Source of the DNA: CAYVCG01 sp964449985
GTDB lineage: Bacteria > Bacillota > Clostridia > Lachnospirales > WRAX01
Reading direction: 5' to 3'
Length of the DNA stretch: 8,746 nt
Assembly: GCA_964449985.1 (NCBI GenBank)
Contig: CAYVCG010000075.1
Location: 1-8,746 of the forward strand
Shown here: piece by piece, positions 1 to 7,454 of the stretch
How the letters are laid out: each line of letters begins with the position of its first letter
Position numbering within the stretch: the stretch's first letter is position 1
Notes under the pieces: model-generated
Told to the model about the DNA's origin: nothing
Databases searched by the model: none
Seen by the model: the letters and a program-made list of their open reading frames with translations, nothing else
Program-made: the position numbers and the translations under genes

Positions 1-3
1 TAT

Positions 4-10
4 GGAGGTG
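4..10 (+). promoter_or_regulatory. Ribosome binding site deciding the start at 16
   Basis: GGAGGTG ends five bases before the ATG at 16. It is a near-ideal Shine-Dalgarno sequence and shows that translation starts upstream of the in-frame TGA. The gene's promoter lies outside the window. Confidence 0.8.
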
Positions 11-15
11 TTACA

Positions 16-1368
16 ATGAAAAAAATAATGGCTTTATCTAGTGCCGCAATTATGCTTTTTTCTATATCGCTAATGGGATGAGCTGAAAACAAACCAACAG
101 AACCTTCGCCTACCCAACAAGCAGAGGATTTACAGCAAAATAACAATCAGCAAAATAACAATGAACAAGATGCTAATAACCAAGCGCCAACAGATGAACC
201 ACAGCAAATGACTAAAAAAGATATTAAGTTTTATGGCAAGATCGTTGAATATTCATCAGGCGAACCTATGGTAGCAGAACTTCAAAGCCTTTTGGCAGAC
301 AAATACAACATAGAATCCCTACAAGTTGACTGGGGCAATCTAGACACAGTTATAAGAACAGGTATTGCTTCTAATTCTCCGGCCGATGTTTACCAATACT
401 GGCCGCAAAATATGCGCCCGCTTATTGACAGCAACATGGCTTTGGATCTGACTCCATACCTAGAGGCTAATGGCGGCGAATGGAAGAACAGTTTCTACGA
501 ATCCGCTCTTAACACAGGAAAGTTTGATGGAAAATACTATGGTATTCCGATTAACTCAAACTTTTCCTTGATGATTGCGAACAAAGACCTGCTTGATGCC
601 AATGGCATAACAATTCCTGAAAATTGGAACTGGGATCAGTTTGTTGATGTTTGCAAACAGCTTAAAGACAAGGATATTTTCCCAATGGGATTGAATACAG
701 ACAATCAGCAAGGCGACTGGTTCTTTAGAAACGGTATCCTTAGTTTAAGTGCTTCCGCAGGCAATTTGGAACAAATGGCAAGTGCAGAAATTCCTGCTAC
801 AGATGCATTGTTTGAAAAAGTGTTTACAAACGTAAAAGGTCTTTACGATAATCAGTATATGTATCCAGGCAAAGGCGCTGTTACTGTTAAGCGCGATGAA
901 ATCAAAGCTGGTTTTTATCAAGGCAAAATTGCCATTATTGCAGACATAGCTTCTGGCGTTGGCGGAACTATTGAAGAAGCTCCGTTTAACACTGTACTTA
1001 TTCCATGGCCTTCTATGGGCGCTACAAATGCTATATTGGGCGGATGCGATGGTCTGTTTATTCCTTCAAATGTAGCTGACCCAGATGCTGCTGTTGAAGT
1101 ATTAAAAACATATACAAGCGTACCGGTTCAACAGATTCATGCAAACGCCGGATTCCCAATAGCAAACAAGCTGGTTGAAGTAAATGATCCAACAACAAAA
1201 GCTGTTGTCGAGCTTTCTTCGGCGGTATATCCGTTTGAATTTGCAAATATGGATGCAAGGCTTAAAGATTATTTAGGCAATCAAGCTTTAGCTGAGGTTG
1301 TTTTAGGTCAGGGCGTTGCTGCTGCACAGGAAGCGCTTGAGCAGATTCGTGCTGGGATTAGTAGATAA
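16..1368 (+). CDS. Extracellular sugar-binding lipoprotein of an ABC importer, with in-frame TGA at the lipobox cysteine
   Basis: This is a family 1 extracellular solute-binding protein, which captures a sugar outside the membrane and delivers it to the permeases encoded next. If the TGA is read through, the product is 450 residues. GGAGGTG at 4-10 lies five bases before the ATG at 16. Residues 1-21 are a lipoprotein signal peptide: a short KK-containing N-terminus, a hydrophobic core, then L-M-G. Residue 22, where the lipid-bearing cysteine belongs, is encoded by TGA. Residues 23-64 are a Q/N/P/E-rich tether, and the binding fold follows from about residue 65, with the typical segments FDGKYYGIPI and NWNWDQF. 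The in-frame ATG at 208 has no ribosome binding site and would give a protein with no export signal, so I reject it as the true start. The gene ends in TAA. Family assignment is firm. Whether full-length protein is made depends on the TGA. The ligand is inferred from the neighbouring hydrolase. Confidence 0.85.
79..81 (+). other. In-frame TGA replacing the lipobox cysteine codon
   Basis: Codon 22 of the binding-protein gene is TGA. The residues before it (S-L-M-G) fit a lipobox that should be completed by cysteine, and cysteine codons TGC and TGT each differ from TGA by one base. No strong stem-loop is visible just downstream: the next 50 bases are A/C-rich, with only a three-pair CTG/CAG helix, so a bacterial SECIS element is not supported by eye. 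Mutation, sequence error and UGA-to-Cys recoding all remain possible. Confidence 0.9.
133..162 (+). repeat. Perfect 15-bp tandem duplication in the lipoprotein linker
   Basis: CAGCAAAATAACAAT occurs twice head to tail (133-147 and 148-162). It encodes QQNNN twice, at residues 40-44 and 45-49, inside the flexible tether between the lipid anchor and the binding domain. The unit is a multiple of three, so the frame is preserved. Confidence 0.95.
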
Positions 1369-1443
1369 AAATTCAACACTGCCCCCATATCTATTACCAA
1401 GGCACTCCTTTTCAGCCTAAAAAATAGCACAGAAGTTAGAATG

Positions 1444-1492
1444 TCACGCAGATTTGCGAACATTATAAAATGTTACTGTCTGCGTGATTTTT
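1444..1492 (+). terminator. Intergenic hairpin with T-run, probable leaky terminator after the binding-protein gene
   Basis: A perfect nine-base-pair stem (TCACGCAGA at 1444-1452 with TCTGCGTGA at 1479-1487) encloses a second six-pair stem (AACATT at 1459-1464 with AATGTT at 1469-1474) around an ATAA loop. Five T residues follow directly. This has the form of an intrinsic terminator. It lies between a binding-protein gene and its permease genes, where a partial terminator or mRNA-stabilising hairpin commonly keeps binding protein in excess. No separate promoter is obvious in the 30 bases between it and the permease gene, so read-through is expected. Confidence 0.75.
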
Positions 1493-1522
1493 CTATTAAT
1501 TTCGTTGAAAGAGGGTTATAAA

Positions 1523-2428
1523 ATGAACCAAAAATTAAAAAATTACAACCCGAAAAAAACTAAGTTATGGATTATTCTTTTGTTCCTTTTGCCAGCGTTT
1601 GTATTCATGACATATTCTGTATATATTCCGTTTTTTTGGAATTTGATATTGTCTTTTAGAAACTGGGACGGATTTTTAAAAGACAGTTGGGTTGGAATAT
1701 CAAACTATGCGCGGGCATTTAATGACCCAATAGTTCGAAAAAGTATATTTAATTCTGTTTTCCTTGCGCTTGTTTCTACAATCGGAAGCGTATTGTTAGG
1801 ATTAGTTTTGGCCTTATTTATTTATAAAGTTAGCCGACGTGAAGGTGCGTTTTACCGCTTGGTTATTTTTATGCCAGTTATGCTTCCCGCGGCAATAGTC
1901 GGTTTGCTGTTTACATTCTTTTTTAATTCGGAAATGGGTATTTTAAACAGCTTTTTCAAGCTTATAGGTCTTGGAAGCCTTACACAGGCATGGCTTGAGG
2001 ATTCATCACTTGTAATGTGGTGCATATCCTTTGTTAATATATGGAAAATGTCCGGATTAACCATGATGCTCACCTTTGCTTCAATGCAGATGCTTCCAGA
2101 TTCCTTGTTTGAATCAAGCAAGCTGGACGGCGCCACGTATTTTCAGCAAGTCTCTAAAATCATCTTGCCAATGATAAAACCCACAATACATATATCATGT
2201 ATATATACGCTTGTTACGTGCTTTAAAACATATGATATCGTTTTTGTTATGACAGGCGGAGGCCCTGGTACGGCTTCATACACGATGCCCATAAATATGA
2301 TAAAAACGGCGTTTGTATTCAATGAATACGGTTATTCGGCGGCTATGGGTGTTATTATGATGATAATTATAATACTTATTGTTTCTGTTATTAACAAATT
2401 ATTAAAGGGGGAGAGTTATGAATTCTAA
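1523..2428 (+). CDS. ABC sugar transporter permease 1 (CUT1, MalF/UgpA-like)
   Basis: This is the first of two integral membrane subunits that form the sugar channel; it is 301 residues. About six membrane helices are visible, near residues 14-36, 78-101, 112-134, 162-188, 221-241 and 272-293. The cytoplasmic EAA loop that docks on the ATPase appears at residues 197-220 (ESSKLDGA, then ILP and a final P). The segment MTGGGPGTAS near residue 243 is typical of this subunit. I chose ATG 1523 because GAAAGAGGG lies just upstream. An in-frame GTG at 1484 would add 13 residues but sits inside the terminator hairpin and has no ribosome binding site. The gene is 154 bases from the binding-protein gene and overlaps permease 2 by 11 bases. 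Confidence 0.93.
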   Translation: MNQKLKNYNPKKTKLWIILLFLLPAFVFMTYSVYIPFFWNLILSFRNWDGFLKDSWVGISNYARAFNDPIVRKSIFNSVFLALVSTIGSVLLGLVLALFIYKVSRREGAFYRLVIFMPVMLPAAIVGLLFTFFFNSEMGILNSFFKLIGLGSLTQAWLEDSSLVMWCISFVNIWKMSGLTMMLTFASMQMLPDSLFESSKLDGATYFQQVSKIILPMIKPTIHISCIYTLVTCFKTYDIVFVMTGGGPGTASYTMPINMIKTAFVFNEYGYSAAMGVIMMIIIILIVSVINKLLKGESYEF

Positions 2429-3278
2429 AACTATTAAAAACGACACTATTAAAAACGACGACAAGGCAGTGAAAATAATAAGCAGGATCGTTATTCTTGC
2501 GTTTATAATCATAACTATTTACCCCGTAATATTTGTCATATTAACATCTTTTAAGGAAACAAAGGAGTTTTATTTAAATATATGGGGTTTGCCGGAGGTA
2601 TTTCGAATTGAGAACTATGTAAATGCCTGGACTGTAGCCAATATGGGTAGTTATTTTTTTAACAGCATTATTGTTGTTGCCCTAACACTTATAGCGACCC
2701 TAATAACTGGTTCTATGGCGGGCTATGCGCTTTCTAGGTTTAATATTAAGTTTTCGTGGCTTATAATAATGGTTATTTTATCATGTACAATGGTTCCTTC
2801 CGAAGCGACGATAATGCCTATGTATATTATAACCAGCAGGCTTGGCATTACAGGAACACATGCGGCGCTTATTTTGCCGTATATAGGATGGGGATTGCCC
2901 ATGACAATTTTTATTTTTACAAATTTCTTTAATACACTGCCTAACGAGTTGATCGAAGCAGCGCAGGTTGATGGCTATGGAGAAGTTAGGACATTTTTGA
3001 AAATAGCAAGCCCTCTGATGGTTCCTGCTATTGCTACTAATGCTATATTCCTATTTGTGTCTTGGTGGGGAGAACTGCTTTGGGCTTCTGTAGAGCTTGC
3101 TTCATCCCCGATGAAAACAATTCCTATCGGCGTCGTTTCGTTTTCGGCCCAGTTTGGTACGGATTGGGGCCCGCTGTCGGCTGCGGTTTGTATAGTCCTT
3201 ATACCCCTAGTTTTCTTTTTCTTATTTACGCAAAAATATTTTATCGGCGGTCTAACCGGCGGTGCTGTGAAGGGTTAG
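2418..3278 (+). CDS. ABC sugar transporter permease 2 (CUT1, MalG/UgpE-like)
   Basis: This is the second channel subunit, 286 residues, pairing with permease 1 in the inner membrane. Hydrophobic helices appear near residues 20-44, 80-104, 112-133, 148-170, 203-225 and 253-272. The EAA loop is clear at residues 180-203 (EAAQVDGYG, then F, I, P), and the C-terminus FIGGLTGGAVKG is characteristic of MalG-type subunits. The start at 2418 lies inside the end of permease 1 and is preceded by AAAGGGGGAG (2404-2413), so the two are probably translationally coupled. The N-terminal tail carries a duplicated TIKND pentapeptide. The gene ends in TAG, 13 bases before the hydrolase gene. Confidence 0.94.
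   Translation: MNSKTIKNDTIKNDDKAVKIISRIVILAFIIITIYPVIFVILTSFKETKEFYLNIWGLPEVFRIENYVNAWTVANMGSYFFNSIIVVALTLIATLITGSMAGYALSRFNIKFSWLIIMVILSCTMVPSEATIMPMYIITSRLGITGTHAALILPYIGWGLPMTIFIFTNFFNTLPNELIEAAQVDGYGEVRTFLKIASPLMVPAIATNAIFLFVSWWGELLWASVELASSPMKTIPIGVVSFSAQFGTDWGPLSAAVCIVLIPLVFFFLFTQKYFIGGLTGGAVKG
2430..2459 (+). repeat. Perfect 15-bp tandem duplication at the N-terminus of permease 2
   Basis: ACTATTAAAAACGAC is present twice head to tail (2430-2444 and 2445-2459). It encodes TIKND twice at residues 5-14, in the cytoplasmic tail before the first membrane helix. The length matches the tandem duplication in the binding-protein gene, but the sequence is different. Confidence 0.95.
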
Positions 3279-3291
3279 AAGGGTGCATAAT

Positions 3292-6200
3292 ATGATAAAA
3301 AAACTACAAGAGCAATTGAACAATCCCAGCCCCGAATTTCGTTCTCTGCCATTTTGGGCATGGAATTACGAATTAAAAAAAGAAGAATTGATCCAACAAA
3401 TAAAAGACATGAAACAGCAAAAAATGGGCGGCTTTTTCATACATTCTAGAGAAGGGCTTGAAACGCCTTATTTATCCGATGAATGGTTTGATTGCGTAGA
3501 AGCATCCATAGAGCAAGGCGAACATGAAAACATGCAGGTGTGGATATATGACGAAGATAAATGGCCATCCGGTATGGCCGGCGGTATGGTGTCGCAATCT
3601 TGCGACGATTTTAGGGCTACGGCACTAACCCTTGAAATGAAGGATGGGAAACCGATTTTTCACATAGAAAAATCCTCCGAACACGAATGGTATAACGGCT
3701 TTCCGCCTTCGGATAACTTAAATGCATCTTCTGTTGAAAGATTTATTGAGCTTACTCATGAAAAATACAAACAAAGATTTGATGGTTGTTTCTGCAAAAA
3801 GATATGCGGTTTTTTTACGGACGAGCCCAATGTATGCGATTTTTTTAGCCGATTCACAAAAGGCCGACCGTGGCTGCCATGGACTAATAATTTCGAGACT
3901 TATTTTGAAGAAAAGCGTGGCTATAGCATAACATCCTACCTTCTTGACCTTTTCGTTAAAAGTGAAACTAGCAAAAAAACCCGGCATGATTATTATAAAA
4001 CGTTAACGCAGTTATTTTCCGAAAGCTATTTCAAGCAGCTTAGCGATTGGTGCAATAAAAACAAACTTTTACTAACGGGGCACTTGATTTTTGAAAACGA
4101 TTTAGGTTACAACACACGAACAAGCGGAGCGATTATGCCTCATTACCGTTATATTGATTTGCCGGGGGTAGACATATTGGGCGAACAGACGGAAGAATGG
4201 CTGACGGTTAAGCAGTGTACAAGCGTTGCAAATCAATACGGCAAAAAAAGGGTGCTGACCGAAACCTATGGCTGTTGTGGCTGGCAGTTGGATTTTGAGG
4301 GGCAAAAATGGGTTGGGGATTGGCAGTTTGTTATGGGCGTAAACGTTCGCTGCCAGCACCTTTTCTTTTATACGCTAAAAGGCTTGAGAAAAAGGGATTA
4401 TCCGCCGAGTTTTAATTATAATACTACATGGTGGGAGCATTCCCATATAATAGAAGATTATTTTGCAAGATTTTCTGTTTTAGCCCAATTCGGTGATGTT
4501 TTAAGGGAGATTCTTATTATTCACCCCCAATCCACAATTTGGACGATGGCCGGAAGCGATATTAATGAAAATCTGGAAAATTGGGATTCCGACATGGGTT
4601 GGACTGATGAGCATATTGTGAAACTAAATAAGCTGGGCAATGAATTTAATAATTTTGTTAAGGCTGTTTTAGGTATTCATCAGGATTTTGATTTGGGCGA
4701 TGAACTAATTATTGAAGAAGAAGTCGCAATAAGGGATAGTAGCTTTGTAGTTAATAAAGCCAGCTATAAATATGTCGTTATCCCGCCTGTCGAAACATTG
4801 TTTTCTAAAACGGTTGATTTGCTGCTTGAGTTTTTGGATAAAGGCGGCAAAGTAATAGCTGTTTTGCCCGCAGCAACAATGATTGACGGAAAGACAGATG
4901 AAAGAATCAACCGGATTTATTACCATGAAAATATTGCCTTGGTGTCTGATTATTCTCATGCAATACGGTTTATTAGTGCTTTGCCGCGTAAGATAAGCGT
5001 ACAATCCACGAACTTTATTGAAGAACCGAGCGTTTTGACAATGCTTCGTGAGGATGCCAATGCACAAATAGCTATCCTTGTTAATAACGATAGGCAAAAG
5101 AATCATGAGATTATTGTAGAGCTTAGTTCGTATGGCAAGGTAACGCAATACGATTTTCTGACAAATACATACAAAGATATTGAAGTTGAAATTATAGACG
5201 GCAAAATACGGTTTGTTACCATGCTTAAAAAAGCTGATAGCAAAGCTTTTATAGTGGATAAAAGCGAACAGCCCTTAATAAAAAAAGCAGAGCTCTCATA
5301 TAGGCATCCACATGCGGGCGATGAAATCTATGCAGCTTTTGGGCCTTGCATATCTTTTGAGCGGACAATGCCAAATGTACTTGTGCTTGATAAATGCACA
5401 TATTCAGCCGGCGAGGACGGCGGTTTGTTAAAAAAGGAACAGCAAACCGATTTATGGAAGGCTCAAAGGGAAATACGCTCTCTATTCAACATGCAGCAGA
5501 TTTATTATAACGGCGCCCCACAAAGGTATTTATGGGCTAACGAAAGCAATCCTTATGACGGAACAAAGGTTGAGCTTAGATTTAGTTTTTTTGTAAGAGA
5601 TATACCCCAAACTCCTGTTTTTCTTGTCTTGGAGCAAAGCCCATATTTTAATGTATTGCTAAACGGTAGGCTTCAGGATATGTCCTGCGAGGCGCACTTT
5701 ATTGATAGGTGTATGCATAAAATAAAGCTTTGCAATATTCAAGCCGGAGAAAATGAAATAACTTTGCAGTGCAGTTATATTAATAAGATGGAATTGGAAG
5801 ATATTTTTATTATCGGTGATTTTGCTGTTGATTTGGAAAGGCAAATTATTACCGAGCCGCAAAAGCTGCGTTTGGGCGATTGGTGTTTGCAAGGCTATCC
5901 ATATTACGGCGGCGGTATAATCTATAAATTCCAATACAATCACGCTTATGAAAAAGATACAAGAGCTGTCCTTGTGTTAGGGGAGCACAACAGCGTAATA
6001 ACTCTTATTTCCATTAATGGAAAGCATGTTGAAACTGTCCCATGGAGCGCCGTTGATGAAATTGATATAACGGATTATTTAAATGAAGGCGAAAATACAA
6101 TTTCTATTGAGGTAAATTCAAGCCCTGTTAACATTTTTGGCCCCTTCCACCGTACGTATGATAAAGCCAGCCGAATCAGCTGGCAGGATTTTAGAACGGA

Positions 6201-6294
6201 AGGTGCAAGATACACAACGGATTATGTGTTGCACCCTTATGGATTATTCTCGTTGGTTTGCATTCTAAAAAAGAAGTTGGGGGAGAAAAAATAA
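3292..6294 (+). CDS. GH106-like glycoside hydrolase, cytoplasmic (putative alpha-L-rhamnosidase family)
   Basis: This 1000-residue protein resembles the large family of proteins related to GH106 alpha-L-rhamnosidases. The catalytic part covers roughly residues 10-640. It opens with the family-typical LPFWAWN (19-25), GGFFIHSREGL and YDEDKWPSG (86-94), followed by FFTDEP (E178), TETYG (E324) and a segment ending KRDYPPSFNY. The acidic residues in TDEP and TETYG are candidates for the active site; I infer this from conservation only. The C-terminal third looks like beta-sandwich carbohydrate-binding domains, including LGDWCLQGYPYYGGG (from about 861) and the closing PYGL (982-985). There is no signal peptide, so it should act inside the cell on imported oligosaccharide. 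ATG 3292 is preferred over the in-frame GTG at 3283, because GAAGGGTG (3278-3285) serves the ATG and overlaps the GTG. Activity on rhamnosides is a family-level guess; many members are uncharacterised. Confidence 0.82.
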   Translation: MIKKLQEQLNNPSPEFRSLPFWAWNYELKKEELIQQIKDMKQQKMGGFFIHSREGLETPYLSDEWFDCVEASIEQGEHENMQVWIYDEDKWPSGMAGGMVSQSCDDFRATALTLEMKDGKPIFHIEKSSEHEWYNGFPPSDNLNASSVERFIELTHEKYKQRFDGCFCKKICGFFTDEPNVCDFFSRFTKGRPWLPWTNNFETYFEEKRGYSITSYLLDLFVKSETSKKTRHDYYKTLTQLFSESYFKQLSDWCNKNKLLLTGHLIFENDLGYNTRTSGAIMPHYRYIDLPGVDILGEQTEEWLTVKQCTSVANQYGKKRVLTETYGCCGWQLDFEGQKWVGDWQFVMGVNVRCQHLFFYTLKGLRKRDYPPSFNYNTTWWEHSHIIEDYFARFSVLAQFGDVLREILIIHPQSTIWTMAGSDINENLENWDSDMGWTDEHIVKLNKLGNEFNNFVKAVLGIHQDFDLGDELIIEEEVAIRDSSFVVNKASYKYVVIPPVETLFSKTVDLLLEFLDKGGKVIAVLPAATMIDGKTDERINRIYYHENIALVSDYSHAIRFISALPRKISVQSTNFIEEPSVLTMLREDANAQIAILVNNDRQKNHEIIVELSSYGKVTQYDFLTNTYKDIEVEIIDGKIRFVTMLKKADSKAFIVDKSEQPLIKKAELSYRHPHAGDEIYAAFGPCISFERTMPNVLVLDKCTYSAGEDGGLLKKEQQTDLWKAQREIRSLFNMQQIYYNGAPQRYLWANESNPYDGTKVELRFSFFVRDIPQTPVFLVLEQSPYFNVLLNGRLQDMSCEAHFIDRCMHKIKLCNIQAGENEITLQCSYINKMELEDIFIIGDFAVDLERQIITEPQKLRLGDWCLQGYPYYGGGIIYKFQYNHAYEKDTRAVLVLGEHNSVITLISINGKHVETVPWSAVDEIDITDYLNEGENTISIEVNSSPVNIFGPFHRTYDKASRISWQDFRTEGARYTTDYVLHPYGLFSLVCILKKKLGEKK

Positions 6295-7407
6295 ATGGCA
6301 AATTTAATGTTAAAAAATATCGTAAAAAAATACCCAAACGGTTTTGTTGCTGTTTCGGATTTTAATCTGGAGATTGCTGATAAAGAATTTATTATTTTTG
6401 TAGGGCCTTCGGGCTGCGGGAAATCTACCACCTTGCGCATGATAGCCGGCCTTGAGGAGATTTCCGAAGGTGAACTATATATAGAAGATAAGCTCGTAAA
6501 CGGCATTGCGCCCAAAGATAGGGATATAGCCATGGTTTTCCAAAACTATGCCCTTTATCCTCATATGACTGTTTATGACAACATGTCTTTTAGTCTGAAG
6601 ATTAGAAAAGCCTCCAAAACGGAAATAGACAGCCGTGTTCGGGAGGCGGCCAGGATTTTGGATATCGAAAGCCTTCTGGATAGGCGTCCTAAGGCATTAT
6701 CGGGCGGTCAACGGCAGCGTGTTGCAATGGGGCGTGCAATTGTGCGCGAACCAAAGGTTTTTCTTATGGACGAACCGCTGTCAAACCTGGATGCCAAACT
6801 AAGGGTTCAGATGAGGGCAGAAATATCAAAATTGCATCAGAAGCTTCAAACTACATTTATTTATGTAACCCATGACCAAACCGAGGCAATGACACTGGGA
6901 ACAAGAATAGTCGTAATGAAAGACGGCTTTATTCAACAGGTAGATAGCCCGATTAATCTATATAGCAAACCTGCTAATTTATTCGTAGCCGGTTTTATTG
7001 GCTCGCCGCAAATGAACTTTATCAACGGAATCGTTGAAAAAACAGACGGCAATGTGTTTATAAATATAGGTAATTACAAAATAAAGCAAAGCAATATTAA
7101 TGCAAAAATATTAATAGAAAAGGGATATGAAGGCAAGGAAGTAATTATGGGCGTTAGGCCGGAGGACTTTCATGACGAAGAAGCTTTTATTTCAAGCCAC
7201 CCAGAAGGAATTATTGATGTTGATGTAGAGCTTACTGAACTGCTTGGCGCCGAGGTATATCTATACCTATCGTTGGGTGACAGCCAGCTTACAGCCAGAG
7301 TACACCCGCATTCACGAGCACGAGTTGGAGACAAAATAAAGATTGCAATAGATATTAACAATATCCATTTGTTTGACAAAGACACTGAAAAATCCATTAA
7401 ATATTAG
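6295..7407 (+). CDS. ABC transporter sugar-import ATPase (MsmK/UgpC/MalK-like)
   Basis: This 370-residue subunit hydrolyses ATP on the cytoplasmic face to power the two permeases. All nucleotide-binding motifs are intact: Walker A GPSGCGKST (37-45), signature LSGGQ (135-139), Walker B ending in D159-E160, and the switch histidine H193 in VTHDQ. From about residue 235 the protein continues into the OB/TOBE-type regulatory domain typical of CUT1 ATPases, including GVRPEDF. Its ATG directly follows the hydrolase stop codon, with GGGGGAG (6279-6285) as ribosome binding site, so coupling is likely. CUT1 systems of Gram-positive bacteria often share one ATPase encoded elsewhere; here one is in the operon. 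It ends in TAG. Confidence 0.95.
   Translation: MANLMLKNIVKKYPNGFVAVSDFNLEIADKEFIIFVGPSGCGKSTTLRMIAGLEEISEGELYIEDKLVNGIAPKDRDIAMVFQNYALYPHMTVYDNMSFSLKIRKASKTEIDSRVREAARILDIESLLDRRPKALSGGQRQRVAMGRAIVREPKVFLMDEPLSNLDAKLRVQMRAEISKLHQKLQTTFIYVTHDQTEAMTLGTRIVVMKDGFIQQVDSPINLYSKPANLFVAGFIGSPQMNFINGIVEKTDGNVFINIGNYKIKQSNINAKILIEKGYEGKEVIMGVRPEDFHDEEAFISSHPEGIIDVDVELTELLGAEVYLYLSLGDSQLTARVHPHSRARVGDKIKIAIDINNIHLFDKDTEKSIKY
7373..7402 (+). promoter_or_regulatory. Weak candidate promoter for the YesL-like gene
   Basis: A perfect TTGACA (7373-7378) is followed after 18 bases by TTAAAT (7397-7402), inside the 3' end of the ATPase gene. The -10 matches the consensus only partly. The YesL-like gene may simply be cotranscribed with the ATPase gene. 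Confidence 0.25.
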
Positions 7408-7454
7408 AACCTATATTCTTAAAATATACTATACTTTTATGGGAGGTTTTTATT

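Noticed and set aside
79..130. Bacterial SECIS element supporting selenocysteine at the TGA
   Set aside because: The bases after the TGA are A/C-rich and offer only a three-pair helix (CTG/CAG) by eye. A folding program could overturn this.
208..1368. Binding-protein gene starting at ATG 208
   Set aside because: There is no ribosome binding site before it, and the product would lack an export signal. The same frame extends to a well-placed start at 16, interrupted only by the TGA.
1369..1521. The binding-protein frame stays open for 50 codons past its TAA, including a 26-codon ORF from ATG 1441
   Set aside because: There is no ribosome binding site, it overlaps the hairpin, and the sequence shows no protein-family signal. 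The protein already ends at a normal place.
1484..1522. N-terminal extension of permease 1 from GTG 1484
   Set aside because: The GTG lies in the 3' arm of the terminator hairpin and lacks a ribosome binding site, while ATG 1523 has one.
3062..3295. 77-codon + strand ORF across the end of permease 2
   Set aside because: It is an out-of-frame reading of a clear permease gene, with no ribosome binding site.
4705..5148. Minus-strand ORFs opposite the hydrolase gene, the longest 147 codons
   Set aside because: They lie entirely antisense to a well-supported gene and show no recognisable domain.
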